Source of the DNA: Botryosphaeria dothidea
Taxonomy: Eukaryota; Ascomycota; Dothideomycetes; Botryosphaeriales; Botryosphaeriaceae
Reading direction: 5' to 3'
DNA length: 64,000 nt
Assembly (NCBI GenBank): GCA_011503125.2
Contig: WWBZ02000008.1
Coordinates: 620,001-684,000 of the forward strand
Shown piece by piece: positions 25,201 through 36,962 of the stretch. The position numbers were made by a program, and so were the translations under genes. Each line of letters starts with the position of its first letter. The stretch's first letter is position 1. A model generated the notes under the pieces. That model saw only the letters and a program-made list of their open reading frames with translations. It was not told the origin of the DNA and made no database searches.

Positions 25201-27343
25201 TCTTACTAGGCTTTTCTAGAGATACCTCGCACTTAGATACTACCCTAGATAGTTTAAAAGCTCTATTATCGTAGTCCTTAGGAAACTATAGAGGGACGAC
25301 TATACTAAAGCTAAGTTATTTAGGCCGATTACTTTACTTAATACGCTAGAGAAGCTACTTAAGAGGATTATAGTAGATAGAATCTTCTAGGCTACTAAAG
25401 TATACGGCCTACTCTCTAATATATAGATAGAAGTTAGGAGAAATAGATCCGTAGTAGTAGCTCTTAACCTACTTATAGAATAAATCTATACTATCTAGGT
25501 ATAAGACTTAGGGCTAGTAGCTTTAGTCCTTAGCCTAGATATCTCGGAAGTATATAACTACGTATCTTATAGAAGGCTTCTCTATAATATAAGGATAGTA
25601 AAACTCCTAGAATAGGTAGAAAGATTTACCCGATTCTTTCTATAGGACCGTACTACTTAGCTATCCTTCGGAGACTTTACTAGTCTACTAATCTAGATCT
25701 TAACTAGGATTTCCTAGAGATTCTTACTATCGCCGATACTCTACCTATTCTTTACTTCTAATCTACTTATATAGCTACGTAGAAGTAATACCTTCCTTCT
25801 TAGATTCGTTAATAATACTAATATCTTAACCTTTAGTAGATCTATAGAATAAAACTATAGAATACTAGAGAAAGTATATTAAATTTACGAGCACTAGGTA
25901 GCTATCTACGGGTTAGCTTTCTCGCCCGATAAGTATTACCTTATTTATTTTATAAGGAAACTAAGAAGATTTAATATAGCAGTAGGGATCCGTATCCCTA
26001 GATTTACTAGATACCTAGAGCCTATAATTAAGATTCTAGAAGTCTACGTAGATAATAAGCTTAGATAGAGACTCTATATTAGGGAAATAGAAGCTAAGAT
26101 AATTAAATAGTATATATCTCTCTCTAGACTCGCGGCGTCTACCTAGGAAGCCTTATTTACTAAAGCCCGTTATATCTATACGGCCGTAGTAAGGCTAGTC
26201 TTTACCTACGGCTATAGAGTATAGTATATCCTAGAGAGAACCCTAGAGTAGAGAAAAATAGCTATCTAGCTACTAAAGAAAATCTAAAACTAGTATCTAC
26301 GTACTATCTTAGAAGCGTATAAGTTAACTAGTATATAAACCTTAGAGTATAAGATAGGAATTCCCCTACTCTTACTATATCTAGACGAACTAGTACTAGC
26401 CTAGGCTATTAGAGCTAGAAATAGCCTAGTCGCGATAGTAGTAGAGGAAACTTACTAGAGTATTAAATAGATAGCTCGGGCTACTCTAAGTACTAGAGGC
26501 GCTACTAGCCCTACTAGAAGAACTCTACTTAGAAAAAAAATAAACTTACTTCTTAACTACTACCCCTCTACCTACTAGAGTCTCTTAGAGCGAACGAAGC
26601 TACGTATAGTATATAGAAATAAGTAGAAGAAGAGATAGATAAAGTCTACTAGCTAGAGAAGATAAGATAAGCTAATAGCCTAAAGTATATAGTAGAATCT
26701 AAAAATTAGATAAATCTATAGCGAACTATTTAAGCTATAGAGTATACTCGCTACTCTACTACGTATAGAGTATATTAGACTAGAGAACTTCCTCTTAAGG
26801 TATAAGGTATTAGAGTACTCTAGTTCTATCTATCTATACGGCTAGTATAGATAAACTCTAAAGTATATCCTTCTCTTCTACCTCTACTTCTAATAGAGTA
26901 GGGTATAGATACTCTAAAGAATAGGGACTACGGACTACTACTCTCTTCTCTTAATAAAGAAGAGAATTAAAGTAGTAATAGACTAGTTCTTACGCCTAGG
27001 GCTACTTAAGTAATTTAGCTTAGTAAGAGAACTAATATAGAAAGATAACTAGAAAGAGGAACTAGAAGGATAACTAGGACTACTAGAACTACTAGAACCC
27101 GGATAACTACGAGAATAAGAATTAAAGAGATAGGTCTAGTAGGTAAATATAGGGCTACTATAGTAGCCGCTACTAGTAAGAAGAAAAAATAAGAACTAGT
27201 ATAGAATAGTATGCCTAGAGAGAGAGGAGAGGTTTTTACTAGGCGAAAAGGTTTTCCCCCTCGTATAAAATAACTATAGATAGCTAGCTCCGTATAGACT
27301 CGTAAGAGAGCTATATCGGGAAGAAATAAATTTATCTATCTAT
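22185..27343 (+). mobile_element. LINE family A copy 4, near full length, RIP-degraded
   Basis: This is the most complete copy (about 5.1 kb). The 5' end (ctaaaaaatcga...) matches the 5' end of the minus-strand copy at 48716, where the ORF1 start ATG survives. ORF1 runs to about 23760. ORF2 opens with an APE-type endonuclease (about 23770-24480): a YNVYKSKNR-like start and GDFNLY at 24182-24196. RT follows (about 25060-26050) with LDISEVYNYVS and the active site FVNN (from FVDD) at 25805-25816. The tail region and (TCTA)n end lie at 27300-27343. I see no RNase H core. A possible target duplication is tatattttttt on both sides. All frames are closed by TAG/TAA. Confidence 0.85.
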
Positions 27344-27760
27344 CTATATTTTTTTCTCGTTTAACTTATAGAAACGTAATATCCCGGGCTAAGATAATTC
27401 GTCTTCTTTAGATACTATTCTTTCTAGATTCCCGTAGTAATAAGATATTTAATTAGAAGTTAGCTACGATTAAGACGAAGAAGACTACTACCTCGAATTA
27501 AAGATTAATAGCTATCTTAAAACTAGATAGTACGGCTATATTATATATATTAAGCGGGTCTAGTAGTAACGTAGCGAGTACTAATAGCGTAATCTTCCGA
27601 TAGACTTCCGTAGATTAGCTTTAGATATTACTAGCTTCTTCTTTCGGTTTTACGTTCTAAAAGAACGGTCTAGAGCTAGACGATCTAGGTTTTATTAGTA
27701 GAAGTCTACGAGAAGTTCTAGATAGCTAAGATTTAGTAAGAGTTTCTAGGTATTTTCTAA
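27344..27760. other. Unassigned segment with a coding-like plus-strand frame
   Basis: From about 27446 one plus-strand frame keeps a protein-like composition after allowing TAG/TAA for Gln: blocks such as DEEDYYLELKINSYLKTR, then LPIDFRRLALDITS and YVLKERSRARRSRFY. I do not recognise the family. It may be the remains of a transposon or a captured host gene interrupted on its left by LINE copy 4 and on its right by the LINE B fragment. Confidence 0.3.
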
Positions 27761-27858
27761 TTTATTTATTTATTTATTTATTTATTTAGTTTTACGTCCT
27801 TTTTTTTAGCCTATAACTATTAAAGACGGAGTTTTCTAGAACTCGTAGCTATAGAAGG
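27761..27858 (-). mobile_element. LINE family B, 3'-terminal fragment
   Basis: Bases 27761-27858 are the reverse complement of 40835-40928, the 3' end of LINE B, beginning with the (AAAT)n tail (as TTTA repeats at 27761-27788). Only about 70 bases of 3' UTR remain before the homology stops at ctatagaagg, next to the start of the Gypsy D LTR. The LINE B copy at 40840 continues into the same agggtaat sequence, so Gypsy D may have inserted inside this LINE. Confidence 0.8.
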
Positions 27859-27862
27859 ATAA

Positions 27863-28395
27863 TATTACGGTTTAAACTCTAAGGATACCTTAGATAGATC
27901 CTACGGCGAGACCTTAGATTAAGAGAATTCTAAAGCTTAATAAAGCTTAATAAGAAAACTCTATAACTCGCTACTAGTAAAAGAGACTTTAGAGAGATAT
28001 ATAAGTAGCGCTATCTTACTTAAACCTTTCTTTTTTTTTTCTTTAGCTTAGTTTTCTCGTAGATAGAATACTACTATATTTCTACGAGTATACTAGATAT
28101 AAGCTATTATATTAGACTAAGCTTATTTCTTTTCCTCTATACGCTATAGCTCCTACGTAAGTACTACGTTTTTATTCTTCTTTTCTCTATACGCTATAGC
28201 TTCTACGTAAGTACTACGTTCTTATTCTTTTTTTCTCTATATACTATAGCTTCTACGTAAATACTACGTCTCTATTCTCTTTCTCTATACGCTAGAGCTT
28301 CTACGTAAGTACGGCTTCTCTCTACTAAAGTTACTAAGAAGTTTAAAATAATAGCTAGGCTCGTTACTAGTTAACTATATCTAGAAAATCGTTTA
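27863..28395 (+). repeat. 5' LTR of Gypsy D
   Basis: The LTR starts TATTACGGTTTAAAC (from TGTTACGG...) and matches 47202-47452 (direct copy) and 48740-49110 (inverted copy). The right limit near 28395 is set by loss of homology with the inverted copy after ctagttaactatatctag. The LTR is longer than its relatives because of an internal tandem repeat at 28135-28330. Confidence 0.75.
28135..28330. repeat. Tandem repeat inside the Gypsy D 5' LTR, about 4 x 48-50 bases
   Basis: Units begin ctctata at 28135, 28185, 28235 and 28283, each followed by a gctatagctyctacgtaagtac-like core split by T/C-rich spacers. The inverted LTR copy near 48835 contains a single unit, so the array expanded in this LTR. 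Confidence 0.85.
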
Positions 28396-28527
28396 AGAAG
28401 ATATCCGTATAGATATTTAAGAAGGTTCCTAAAGGAAGTTCTTTAATAAAACGACGGTATAGCGTTTAAGAAGGCACGAAGAAGTTTCTAAAAGAAGATC
28501 TAAAAGAAGATCTTAGAGAGAGTACCT

Positions 28528-28612
28528 AAGAAGATATCTAAGAAGATATCTAAGAAGATATCTAAGAAGATATCTAAGAAGATATCTAAGAAGATAACTA
28601 AGAAAGATATAG
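28528..28612 (+). repeat. 12-base tandem repeat in the Gypsy D leader
   Basis: The unit aagaagatatct is repeated about six to seven times almost perfectly. It lies between the 5' LTR and the gag coding region. Before RIP it may have encoded a short Lys/Glu-rich repeat or been untranslated. Confidence 0.85.
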
Positions 28613-28827
28613 AACGATATCTAAGACTAAGAGGCTTCGGTAGCTACCGAGAATAACGAGTAAAGCCTACTATAGTAGCTCGTCTAACTACTAGCTAGAC
28701 CTACGTTCCTAAGAAAGAACGAACCTACGAAATAACTCGGCCTATTAGCTAAATATAGAGAAGACCGAGATTAACTCGAACTATAGATTACTTAAGCTAA
28801 TATAAAACTAAACGTCGACTATACTAA

Positions 28828-28841
28828 CTATACTAAAGTAA
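28828..28841. repeat. Target-site duplication of LINE A copy 5, left member
   Basis: The 14-base ctatactaaagtaa is repeated at 30979-30992 immediately after the (TCTA)n tail of the LINE. The first three bases may be part of the tail. Confidence 0.9.
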
Positions 28842-30978
28842 TCTAGGCTCTTCTAGAGATATCTCGTACTTAGATACTATTCTAGATAGTTTAAAAGCTC
28901 TATTATCGTAGTTCTAAGAAAACTATAAAGAAATAACTATACTAAAGCTAAGTTATTTAGACTAATTACTTTACTTAATATACTAGGGAAGCTACTTAAG
29001 AGAATTATAGTAGATCGAATCTTCTAGGCGACTAAAGCCTATAAACTACTTTCTAATATATAAATAGAAGCTAGAAGAAATAGGTTAGTAGTAGTAGCTC
29101 TCGATCTACTTACGAAATAGATCTATATTATTTAGGCGTAAGATCTTAGACTAGTAGTTTTAGTTCTTAGCCTAGATATCTTAGAGGTATACGATTATAT
29201 ATTCTATAAGAGACTTCTCTATAATATAAGAATAGCGAGGCTCCCCGAATAGGTAGAAAGATTTACGTACTCCTTCCTATAGGACCGGACTACTTAGCTA
29301 TCTTTTAGGAACTTTACTAGCCCGCTAATCTAGACCTTAACCGGGATTCTCTAGAAATTCTCTCTATTCCTAATTCTCTACCTATTCTTTACCTCTAATC
29401 TATTTATATAGCTACGTAGAAGTAATATCTTCCTCCTTAGATTCGTTAACGATACTAATATCCTAGCCTTTAGTAGATCTATAGAATAAAACTATAGGAT
29501 ACTAGAGGGAGTATACTAAGTTTATAAGTACTAGATAGCTACTTACGGGTTAGCGTTCTCGCTAGATAAATACTATCTTATTTACTTTATAAGAAAGCCG
29601 AGGAGATTTAATATAGTAGTAGATATCCGTATCCCTAGATTTACTAGATACCTAGAGCCTATAATAAAGATTCTAGGAATCTACGTAGATAATAAGCTTA
29701 GATAAGAACTCTATATTAGAGAAATAGAAGCTAAGGTAATTAAATAGTATATATCTCTTTCTTAACTCGTAGTATCTACCTAGAAAGCCTTATTTATTAA
29801 AGCCCGCTATATCTATACGGCCGTAGTAAGGCTAGCCCTTACTTATAGCTATAGAGTATAGTATACCCCGAAGAAGACTCTAGGGTAGAGAAAAATAGCT
29901 ATCTAGCTACTATAGAAGATCTAAAACTAGTATCTACGTACTATCTTAGAAGCGTATAAGTTAACTAGTATATAAATCTTAGAGTATAAGACGAAGATTT
30001 CTCTACTCTTATTATATCTAGATAAACTAGTACTAGTCTAAACTATTAGAGCTAGAGATAGCCTAGCTATAGTAGTAGTAGAGGAAACTTACTAAAGTAT
30101 TAAATAGATAGCTAGAGCTACTCTAAGTACTAGAGATACCGCTAGCCTAGCTAGAAGATCTCTACTTAGAAAAAAGATAAACTCCCTCTTTTACTACTAT
30201 CTCTCTATCTACTAGAGCCTTCTAGAGCGAATAAGACTATATATAGTATATAGAAATAAGTAGAAGAAGAGATAGATAAAGTTTACTAGCTAAGGAAAGT
30301 AAGATAAGCTAGTAGTCTAAAGTATATAGTAGAACCTAAAAATTAGATAAATCTATAGCGAACTATCTAAGCTATAGAGTATACTTACTACTCTACTACG
30401 TATAGAGTATATTAGACTAAAGAACTTTCTCTCTAGACGTAAAATACTAAAGTATCTTAGCTCTATCTATCTATACGGCTAGTATAGATAAACTCTAAAG
30501 TATATTCTTCTCTTCTACCCCGACTTTTAATAGAGTAGAATATAGATACTCTAAAAGATAGAAACTACGGACTACTATTCTCTTCTCTTAACGAAGAAGA
30601 GAATTAAAATAGCGATAGACTAGTTCTTACGCCTAGAGCTACTTAAATAATTTAGCCTAGTAAGAGAACTAATCTAGAAGAGTAACTAGAAAGAGAAGCT
30701 AGAAGAACTACTAGGACTACTAGAACTACTAAAATCTAAATAACTATAAGAATAAGAACTAAAGAGATAGATTTAGTAGGTAAATATAGGGCTACTATAG
30801 TAGCCGCTACCGGTAAAAAGAAAAAATAAAATTAGTATAGGATAGTATATCTAGAGAGAGAGGAGGGGTTTTACTAGGCGAAAAGGTTTTCCCTCTCGTA
30901 TAAAATAATAATAGATAGCTAGCCCCGTATAGACCTATAAGGAAGCTATATCGGAAAGAAATAAATTTATCTATCTAT
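28842..30978 (+). mobile_element. LINE family A copy 5, 5'-truncated, inserted in Gypsy D
   Basis: Homology to the other copies begins within ORF2 (tctaggctcttctag, equivalent to about 17235) and extends to the TCTA tail at 30960-30978. The RT active site reads FVND at 29442-29453. The insertion split the Gypsy D gag leader, and the target duplication is intact. It is the most divergent LINE A copy by eye (for example gctccccgaat at about 29240), suggesting a different source element or longer exposure to RIP. Confidence 0.9.
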
Positions 30979-31691
30979 CTATACTAAAGTAACGAAGTTC
31001 TTCGCGTTATATAACCGGTTAAGAGAAGAAGCTACCCGCTAACTATAGCCCTAGATTTAAGTAGTTACGGTAATAAGTAATACTACGGTTACTAACCTTA
31101 TTATATAGCTACGCCTATTCTTTAGCGATTCGTATACTAAAGAGAAGGTCTAACGTAAGCTTTATTAACTCCGTTAAGCTAGTAAGTTCTTTATAGAGTA
31201 CTTTACTAAGTACCGGAAGCTTCTACTAGAAGTAGAAGGTACGGACTAGCTAGACGAAATTAAGAAGTTTTATCTCGAGGCTAGACTTAGTAGGAAGCTT
31301 TAATAATAAATAATCGGCCTTACGAAACCGAACTAGTAGTTTAAGAACTACTATATAGAGCTTAAGCGAGTAAATAACTAGTTAGAAGCTTTTTAATTAT
31401 ATATCTAGAAGTTTAGGAATAACCTCTAGAAGACGCTAGTAACTATAATAAAAACTACTACGTATCTAAAGCACCCTTAAAACGACTAAATAGATTAGAA
31501 ACTAACGGGCCTAGCTAGAGCCGTACTAACCTAGAGAGCTAAATAGGTAACTTAAGATAAGATTAACCGACGCCGTTAGAATAAGCTTTATATACGTTAT
31601 AGCGCCTTAGGATACTAGTAGTAGGTATATTCTTATACGCCTACCCGCCGTCTAGCTTAAGCCGCTAGTACTAGATAACTAAAGTAAAAGA

Positions 31692-31696
31692 CTCTT
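31692..31696. repeat. Target-site duplication of Copia C (ctctt)
   Basis: The 5-base ctctt precedes the left LTR here and follows the right LTR at 36963-36967, as expected for Copia integrase. Confidence 0.85.
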
Positions 31697-31894
31697 TAAT
31701 AGATATAGTACGAAAGAATAATCGATTAAAGAGAGAGTTAGTAGGGGTTAATATATCTAACTACTAAGCTCTACTCGTTAAGCGAGCTATTAGAGCTAAT
31801 CTACTAATAGTCTTAGAGATATAAGTAAATAAAGAGAATAAAGAAAGAGTTATTCTAGGCCTATAGCCTCTACTATAGTCTATATATTCTATTA
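31697..31894 (-). repeat. 3' LTR of Copia C (198 bases)
   Basis: It is nearly identical to 36765-36962; both are 198 bases and have the ends TAATAG...TATTA (from TG...CA). It is followed inside by the polypurine tract (read on the minus strand) at about 31895-31905. Confidence 0.9.
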
Positions 31895-34800
31895 TACCCC
31901 CTAGGGTATAAGAGGCTAAATAAGAGCCTAATCTTTATTCGAGTTCTATAAACTCTATTTTAGAAGTTCTTATAGGCCTAATTAGTTTACGAAGCGTCGA
32001 AACTTTATAAGTAGTAGAGGCTTCGTAAGTCCGTTAGTAATTATATCGTTAGTCGATACGTACGATAGCTAGATATTATCGTGCGTAACCTTCTCGCGTA
32101 TATAGTACTAATATACTTTAATATACTTAGTTCTTATATTATTAACTCTTTCTAGCCTTATAAGTATAATTACTAGCTTATTATCGCCCTCTAGTCGTAG
32201 TAGATAAAGATTAGTATAGTCGTATTATAGTTCCTAAAGAAGTCGCTTAAGCTATATTACTTCTTTTACCGTATACGTTATTACGACGTACTCGGCCTTA
32301 GTAGACGATATTATAATAAGGCTCTAACGGCTACTCTTATATAAGATAAGTCCGCCTACTACTTTAAATACGTAGCTAAAAATACTACTCCTATTATCTA
32401 CGTTATCGGTAAATACTATATTAGCTACGCCGTAGAGTTATAATCTAGGCGGGCTATATACGCCTTTATAGTATAGCTATAGATCTAATACGTCTTTCTC
32501 TACCCCCCTAAGATAGATAGTAAGATTAGGGTATATATTAAGATATATAAGTACGCGTTTAGTATAGAAGAGGTGCTTCTCGCTAGGATTATACGTAAAC
32601 TAATAAAGCTTATAAGTAGCGTATATAATATCGGCGCGTGTTATATTAGCTACGTAGCTAATAGATCCTATAAGGCTTTAATATTCGCTAGTAATATTCG
32701 GGCTAGCTATACTCTTAAACGGCTAAAGATTAGTACCGTCCGGTACTATAGGCGTATTTATATACTTACTATTACTTATACCGTATTTATATATAATTTC
32801 TTCGATATACGTATTCTATAATATCTAAATACGTCGAGTACGGCGATAGCGTATAATACGTATACCTAAGTAATAACGTACTAGGCTAAGATTACGTAGC
32901 TTATAGCGTTTAGCGAGGGCGTTATATATATTAAGAATAATATTTTTATACTTATATATAAGGAGAATATCGTCTACGTATACGATAATAATATCTTTAT
33001 ATTTCTTATAGTAAAATACGTATAGATCGTTAAATAAGGGCTCGTAGTTCTTACTCTTTAGAAAGATAGTAATCTTTTATTACTAGAGTAGAGGCGCCTA
33101 CTTAAGGCCGTATAGCGAGCGTAGTAATTTACTAATAAGCTTCTCGTTACCCTCGTACTCGCGGAATTCTTCTAGGAGGCGTATATATACGCCCTTTTAG
33201 TCTATAAGGCTTTATATAAAAGCGGATATAATATCTACCTACTCGTATTCTAAATCGTATATAGCGACGAGAGCGAAGATAAGACGTAGTATAGAGGCGC
33301 GTATAACGGCTACGTAGGTAGTAAAGTAGTCTAGACCTAGGCGTTACTTATTACCGCGTACTACGAGGCGTGTTTTAAATAAGGCTAAGTAGCTATCGGT
33401 ATTCTTCTTATACTTCTAAATCTACTTAACGGGTAGTATACGTATATTACCGTTAGGACGCTTAATCTTACGCTAAGTACCGTTCCTAATATACTAACGA
33501 AACTTCTTATACGTAGCCTCTATAAGTTATTTACTAAGAGAATAAGTCTAAAGCTTCTTTTACGTCTTAGACGGAGATAGAAGATACTTAGCTTTTATAC
33601 GTAGTACGTATAATACTACGGTTACGTATATATATACTATAGTAGATAGTAGTACTATAAGGTTACGGTTACGCTTACGCTTATTATCTAAGGTAATCTT
33701 ATTACGATAAAACTATCTCTTAGAACGAAGCTTTTACTCTCTAACTAAGCGCCGTAGCTATATCTAAGTCTACTATTACTACTTATTACCCCCCGAAGGC
33801 TCTAACTATTCTATCTCTAGTAGTTTAATACCGCTAGCCGTATTAGGTTTAGCGTTACCTATAGTAGGTAGCTCCTTATAGATATCGCTAGCGGTAGCCG
33901 ATAGCTAGCTACTATCGCTTAGTTCGTCGTCTTATAGCTTAGTTACCCCCCTATTTTATATTTTTATAGGCTTATAAGCTAGCGGTTATAGAAGGTCGAG
34001 TAGTAGAGGTTTCGTAATATCGTTAATATTAAGGTCTTATAATATTAATTTAACGTATTTATATACGGGCTTATCGTTATTAGTAGGCGGACTAGTTCTT
34101 AGTAGAGTCGTATTAGCTTCGTTAAAAGTAATATAAGCCGAGCGGATAATCTTATAAGACGTAATATATATACGGTAGATATAATTACCGTTATAGCTAA
34201 TAAGCTTACCCTTTTATACGCGAACGCTAAACTTATCGCCTTAAGCGCGTTTCTACTTTAGAATATAAACGTACGTAGTACTACTAAATATATACTATTT
34301 AGTAATATCTAAAATATTACTAGTAGTATTAGTAAGTACGTTCTTTAGCGCTTAATACGGCGTTTTACCGCCGTTAAGGCGAGTAGGCGTACGGTTAAGA
34401 GTCTTTAATATAGTCTCGTATATCTTAGGCTAGAGACTCTAAGAAAGGTTAGTATCGTATAGTATTAAGCGTATACGTATCTCGGTAATATAATTAGTCT
34501 TTTTAGCCTTACCGTTTTACTTAGAATAATAGGATACTAAAGTCTAAAGCTTAATACTAAGTTCGTCGTAGATAGCCTTTAGTTACTTTTACGCGAACTT
34601 ACGGCCTTCGTCGATACGTAGAACCTTAATATAATTACCGGTCTAATTATACTAGCGCTTAAGAAACCGTATAAGTACGTTATAGGCCTCGCTTTTATTC
34701 TTAAAAGTCTTACTCTAGCGATAAGCTATAGCGTTATTAGTAAGTATAAGAGCGTAGTATTTACTCTTTAATTTAGTCTAGATAATCTATAGCGTATCTC

Positions 34801-36515
34801 TATAGAGTATATCGCTAAGATAAGTAGCGCGTTACTATAGAATATAACTAGGCTAGCGCCTAGCCTTAGTAAGTATATAGATTTCGTAGTATTACTTCTT
34901 ATTCTTTAGGTATATATCTATTTAATAGGCGAGTTTTCGAATAGCGTTAAATAATACGTATACTATTCGCCTATATAAGAGATTAATATCGACGGTATAG
35001 CCGATAATAGGTAATAGTAGACTACTATTATTAGTAGCTACTTCCTTCTCGTTATTCTTAATAACTAAAGATTTATCTTTACTTACTTATATAAGCTAGA
35101 CTAGATAGAGATTTATATTACGATCGCGAGGTACGTATAGTAGTTCTTAGTTATAATTATTACGTAAATAATAATCTCTTATTAACTAGTATATATTCTT
35201 ATCTTTTAGCACGATAGTTAAAATAGTATTAATTATAACGTTAGCTACGTAGTAGACGTTTAATAGAGTACGTAGAGCCTCTTTACCGTCTAATAATACG
35301 GCGGTAAAGTAAACTATACTAATATCTAAAACGAGGATATCTATAGCGCTTACTAAACCGGTAAAGAAAGGGCGTATTAAACGGAAGGTAATAAATACTA
35401 AGAGATCGTTCGTATAGTACGTATAGGCTCTAGTATCGATAATCTAGAGGTCCTATAGCGACTCCTTACTAGTATTAGAGTCGTTATCGGCTTAGCTAGT
35501 TAAGGAGGCGACGATAGCTATATTTATAAGCGCGTTTATACCTCCGCTCTTTAACTTATTACTATTTCTATTATTATATACGTCTATAAGCTTCTAATTC
35601 TTCTTAAATCCGGGGCGGGCCTTTTTAGGATATAGATAATAATATAACTTAGTATTATACGCGTTGCCGTAGCACTTATACTTACGAGAGTTACTATTCT
35701 TATTCTTTTCTTAACGATTACTTTTACCGCCCTTACTCTTATTATTACTCTTATTATTACCGCGCGTATTAGCGACGATATTACTCGTATTAAGCGAGGT
35801 TTCTCGCGTCTTCTAGTTATCTATAAGGTCCTAGATAATACTTTTAAGTATAACCTTTTCGTTACGTCGAAGCTTATCGCGTACGTTATTAATCTAGCGC
35901 TTAAATTTACTACTAACGTCGATATTATAGATAAAGAGTAATACCTTTATCTTATCGCTAATAGTAATACCTACGCGCGTATATTTAGTAAGCGATTAAG
36001 TCTACTTATTAATAAACTTCTAAAGATCTTTACCGTTAAATAGGTTAGTATATAGAAGGTTATATAGTAATACCTATTTCTAACCGGGGCCTTCGTCGCC
36101 GTAGCGTTCGTAGATAAAATTATACTACGCTTTAGCTATATTAGGTAACTAATTAGTAAGATAATTAGGTACGGAGGCGACGATAATTACGCGCGTCTTA
36201 CCGTCTTTAATACGCTAGTTAGTATATAGAAGACGTATAAGATTATAAGCGCTCTTCTAATTAGTAGTAAGTTTAATCTTACCGTCTTTACCGGGTATAC
36301 TATAATCTACGCGGTCGACGTTCTTAGACTCTTCTTCGAGGCCTATAACGTAATTAGTAAGATTAAGGCTATTAAATAAGCCGTCGATAGTACGACGCTA
36401 TAAGCGATAATCCGTAGCTAACTTAAGCTTTAGAACACGTATACGCGTTAAGTCGGAGTCCGCTATACTTAGTAAATAGTACGTTTATCCGGGAGAATTA
36501 GGTAGCTTTAAAATA

Positions 36516-36690
36516 CCGGGCGCGGGTTACTCTAATAAAGAGGGCCGCTAAGTATAGGTTACTCGAATTAAGGGCTACGGGGCGCGGGTTACTTAAATAA
36601 AGAGGGCCGCTAAATATATAGTTACTCGAGTTAAGAGCTACGGGGCGCGGGTTACTTAAATAAAGAGGGCCGCTAAATATATCGTTACGA
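36516..36690. repeat. Tandem repeat in the Copia C leader, about 2.8 x 62-63 bases
   Basis: Units start ccgggcgcgggtta (36516), cggggcgcgggtta (36578) and cggggcgcgggtta (36641), each containing aaagagggccgcta. The array is GC-rich and rich in CpG, in contrast to the surrounding TA-rich sequence, and lies between the primer-binding site and gag. Confidence 0.85.
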
Positions 36691-36750
36691 ATATACGTAG
36701 GTAATAAGTAGATATTAATCTAGTCGCGAGTGGCTCGTCGAAGAGGCGGG

Positions 36751-36763
36751 CCGGGCTTATAAC
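36751..36763 (-). other. Primer-binding-like site of Copia C
   Basis: Minus-strand gttataagcccgg sits one base inside the 5' LTR. It is the complement of the initiator tRNA-Met anticodon loop apart from one TpG-to-TpA change (gttatGagccc expected), consistent with half-tRNA priming as known for Drosophila copia and yeast Ty5. Confidence 0.6.
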
Positions 36764-36764
36764 C

Positions 36765-36962
36765 TAATAGATATAGTACGAAAGAATAATCGATTAAAGA
36801 GAGAGTTAGTAGGAGTTAATATATCTAACTACTAAGCTCTACTCGTTAAGCGAGCTATTAGAGCTAATCTACTAATAGTCTTAGAGATACGAGTAAATAA
36901 AGAGAATAAAGAAAGAGTTATTCTAGGCCTATAGCCTCTACTATAGTCTATATATTTTATTA
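36765..36962 (-). repeat. 5' LTR of Copia C (198 bases)
   Basis: It is the partner of 31697-31894. The few differences are of RIP type (for example gagatacgag versus gagatataag). The target duplication ctctt follows at 36963. Confidence 0.9.

Larger units (their letters stand above)
31895..36764 (-). mobile_element. Copia C internal region, gag-pol, inserted in Gypsy D
   Basis: On the minus strand, gag lies at about 36450-35650 with a degraded zinc knuckle near 35665 (KCYGNAYN for CxxCG...). Protease and integrase occupy about 35500-34300, RT about 33700-32700, and RNase H about 32450-32100 (STEAEY-type end). The RT active site still reads YVDD (VYVDDILL) near 32965-32985, unusual in this window. 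Stops from RIP interrupt every frame. The primer-binding-like site lies at 36751-36763, one base inside the right LTR. The plus-strand open frame at 32573-32821 is a shadow of the RT/RNase H region. Confidence 0.85.

Noticed and set aside
28528..28612. CRISPR-like or satellite array
   Set aside because: The units are directly adjacent with no spacers and are confined to a retrotransposon leader.
32573..32821. 82-codon plus-strand open frame
   Set aside because: It is antisense to the RT/RNase H region of Copia C, which is recognisable on the minus strand.
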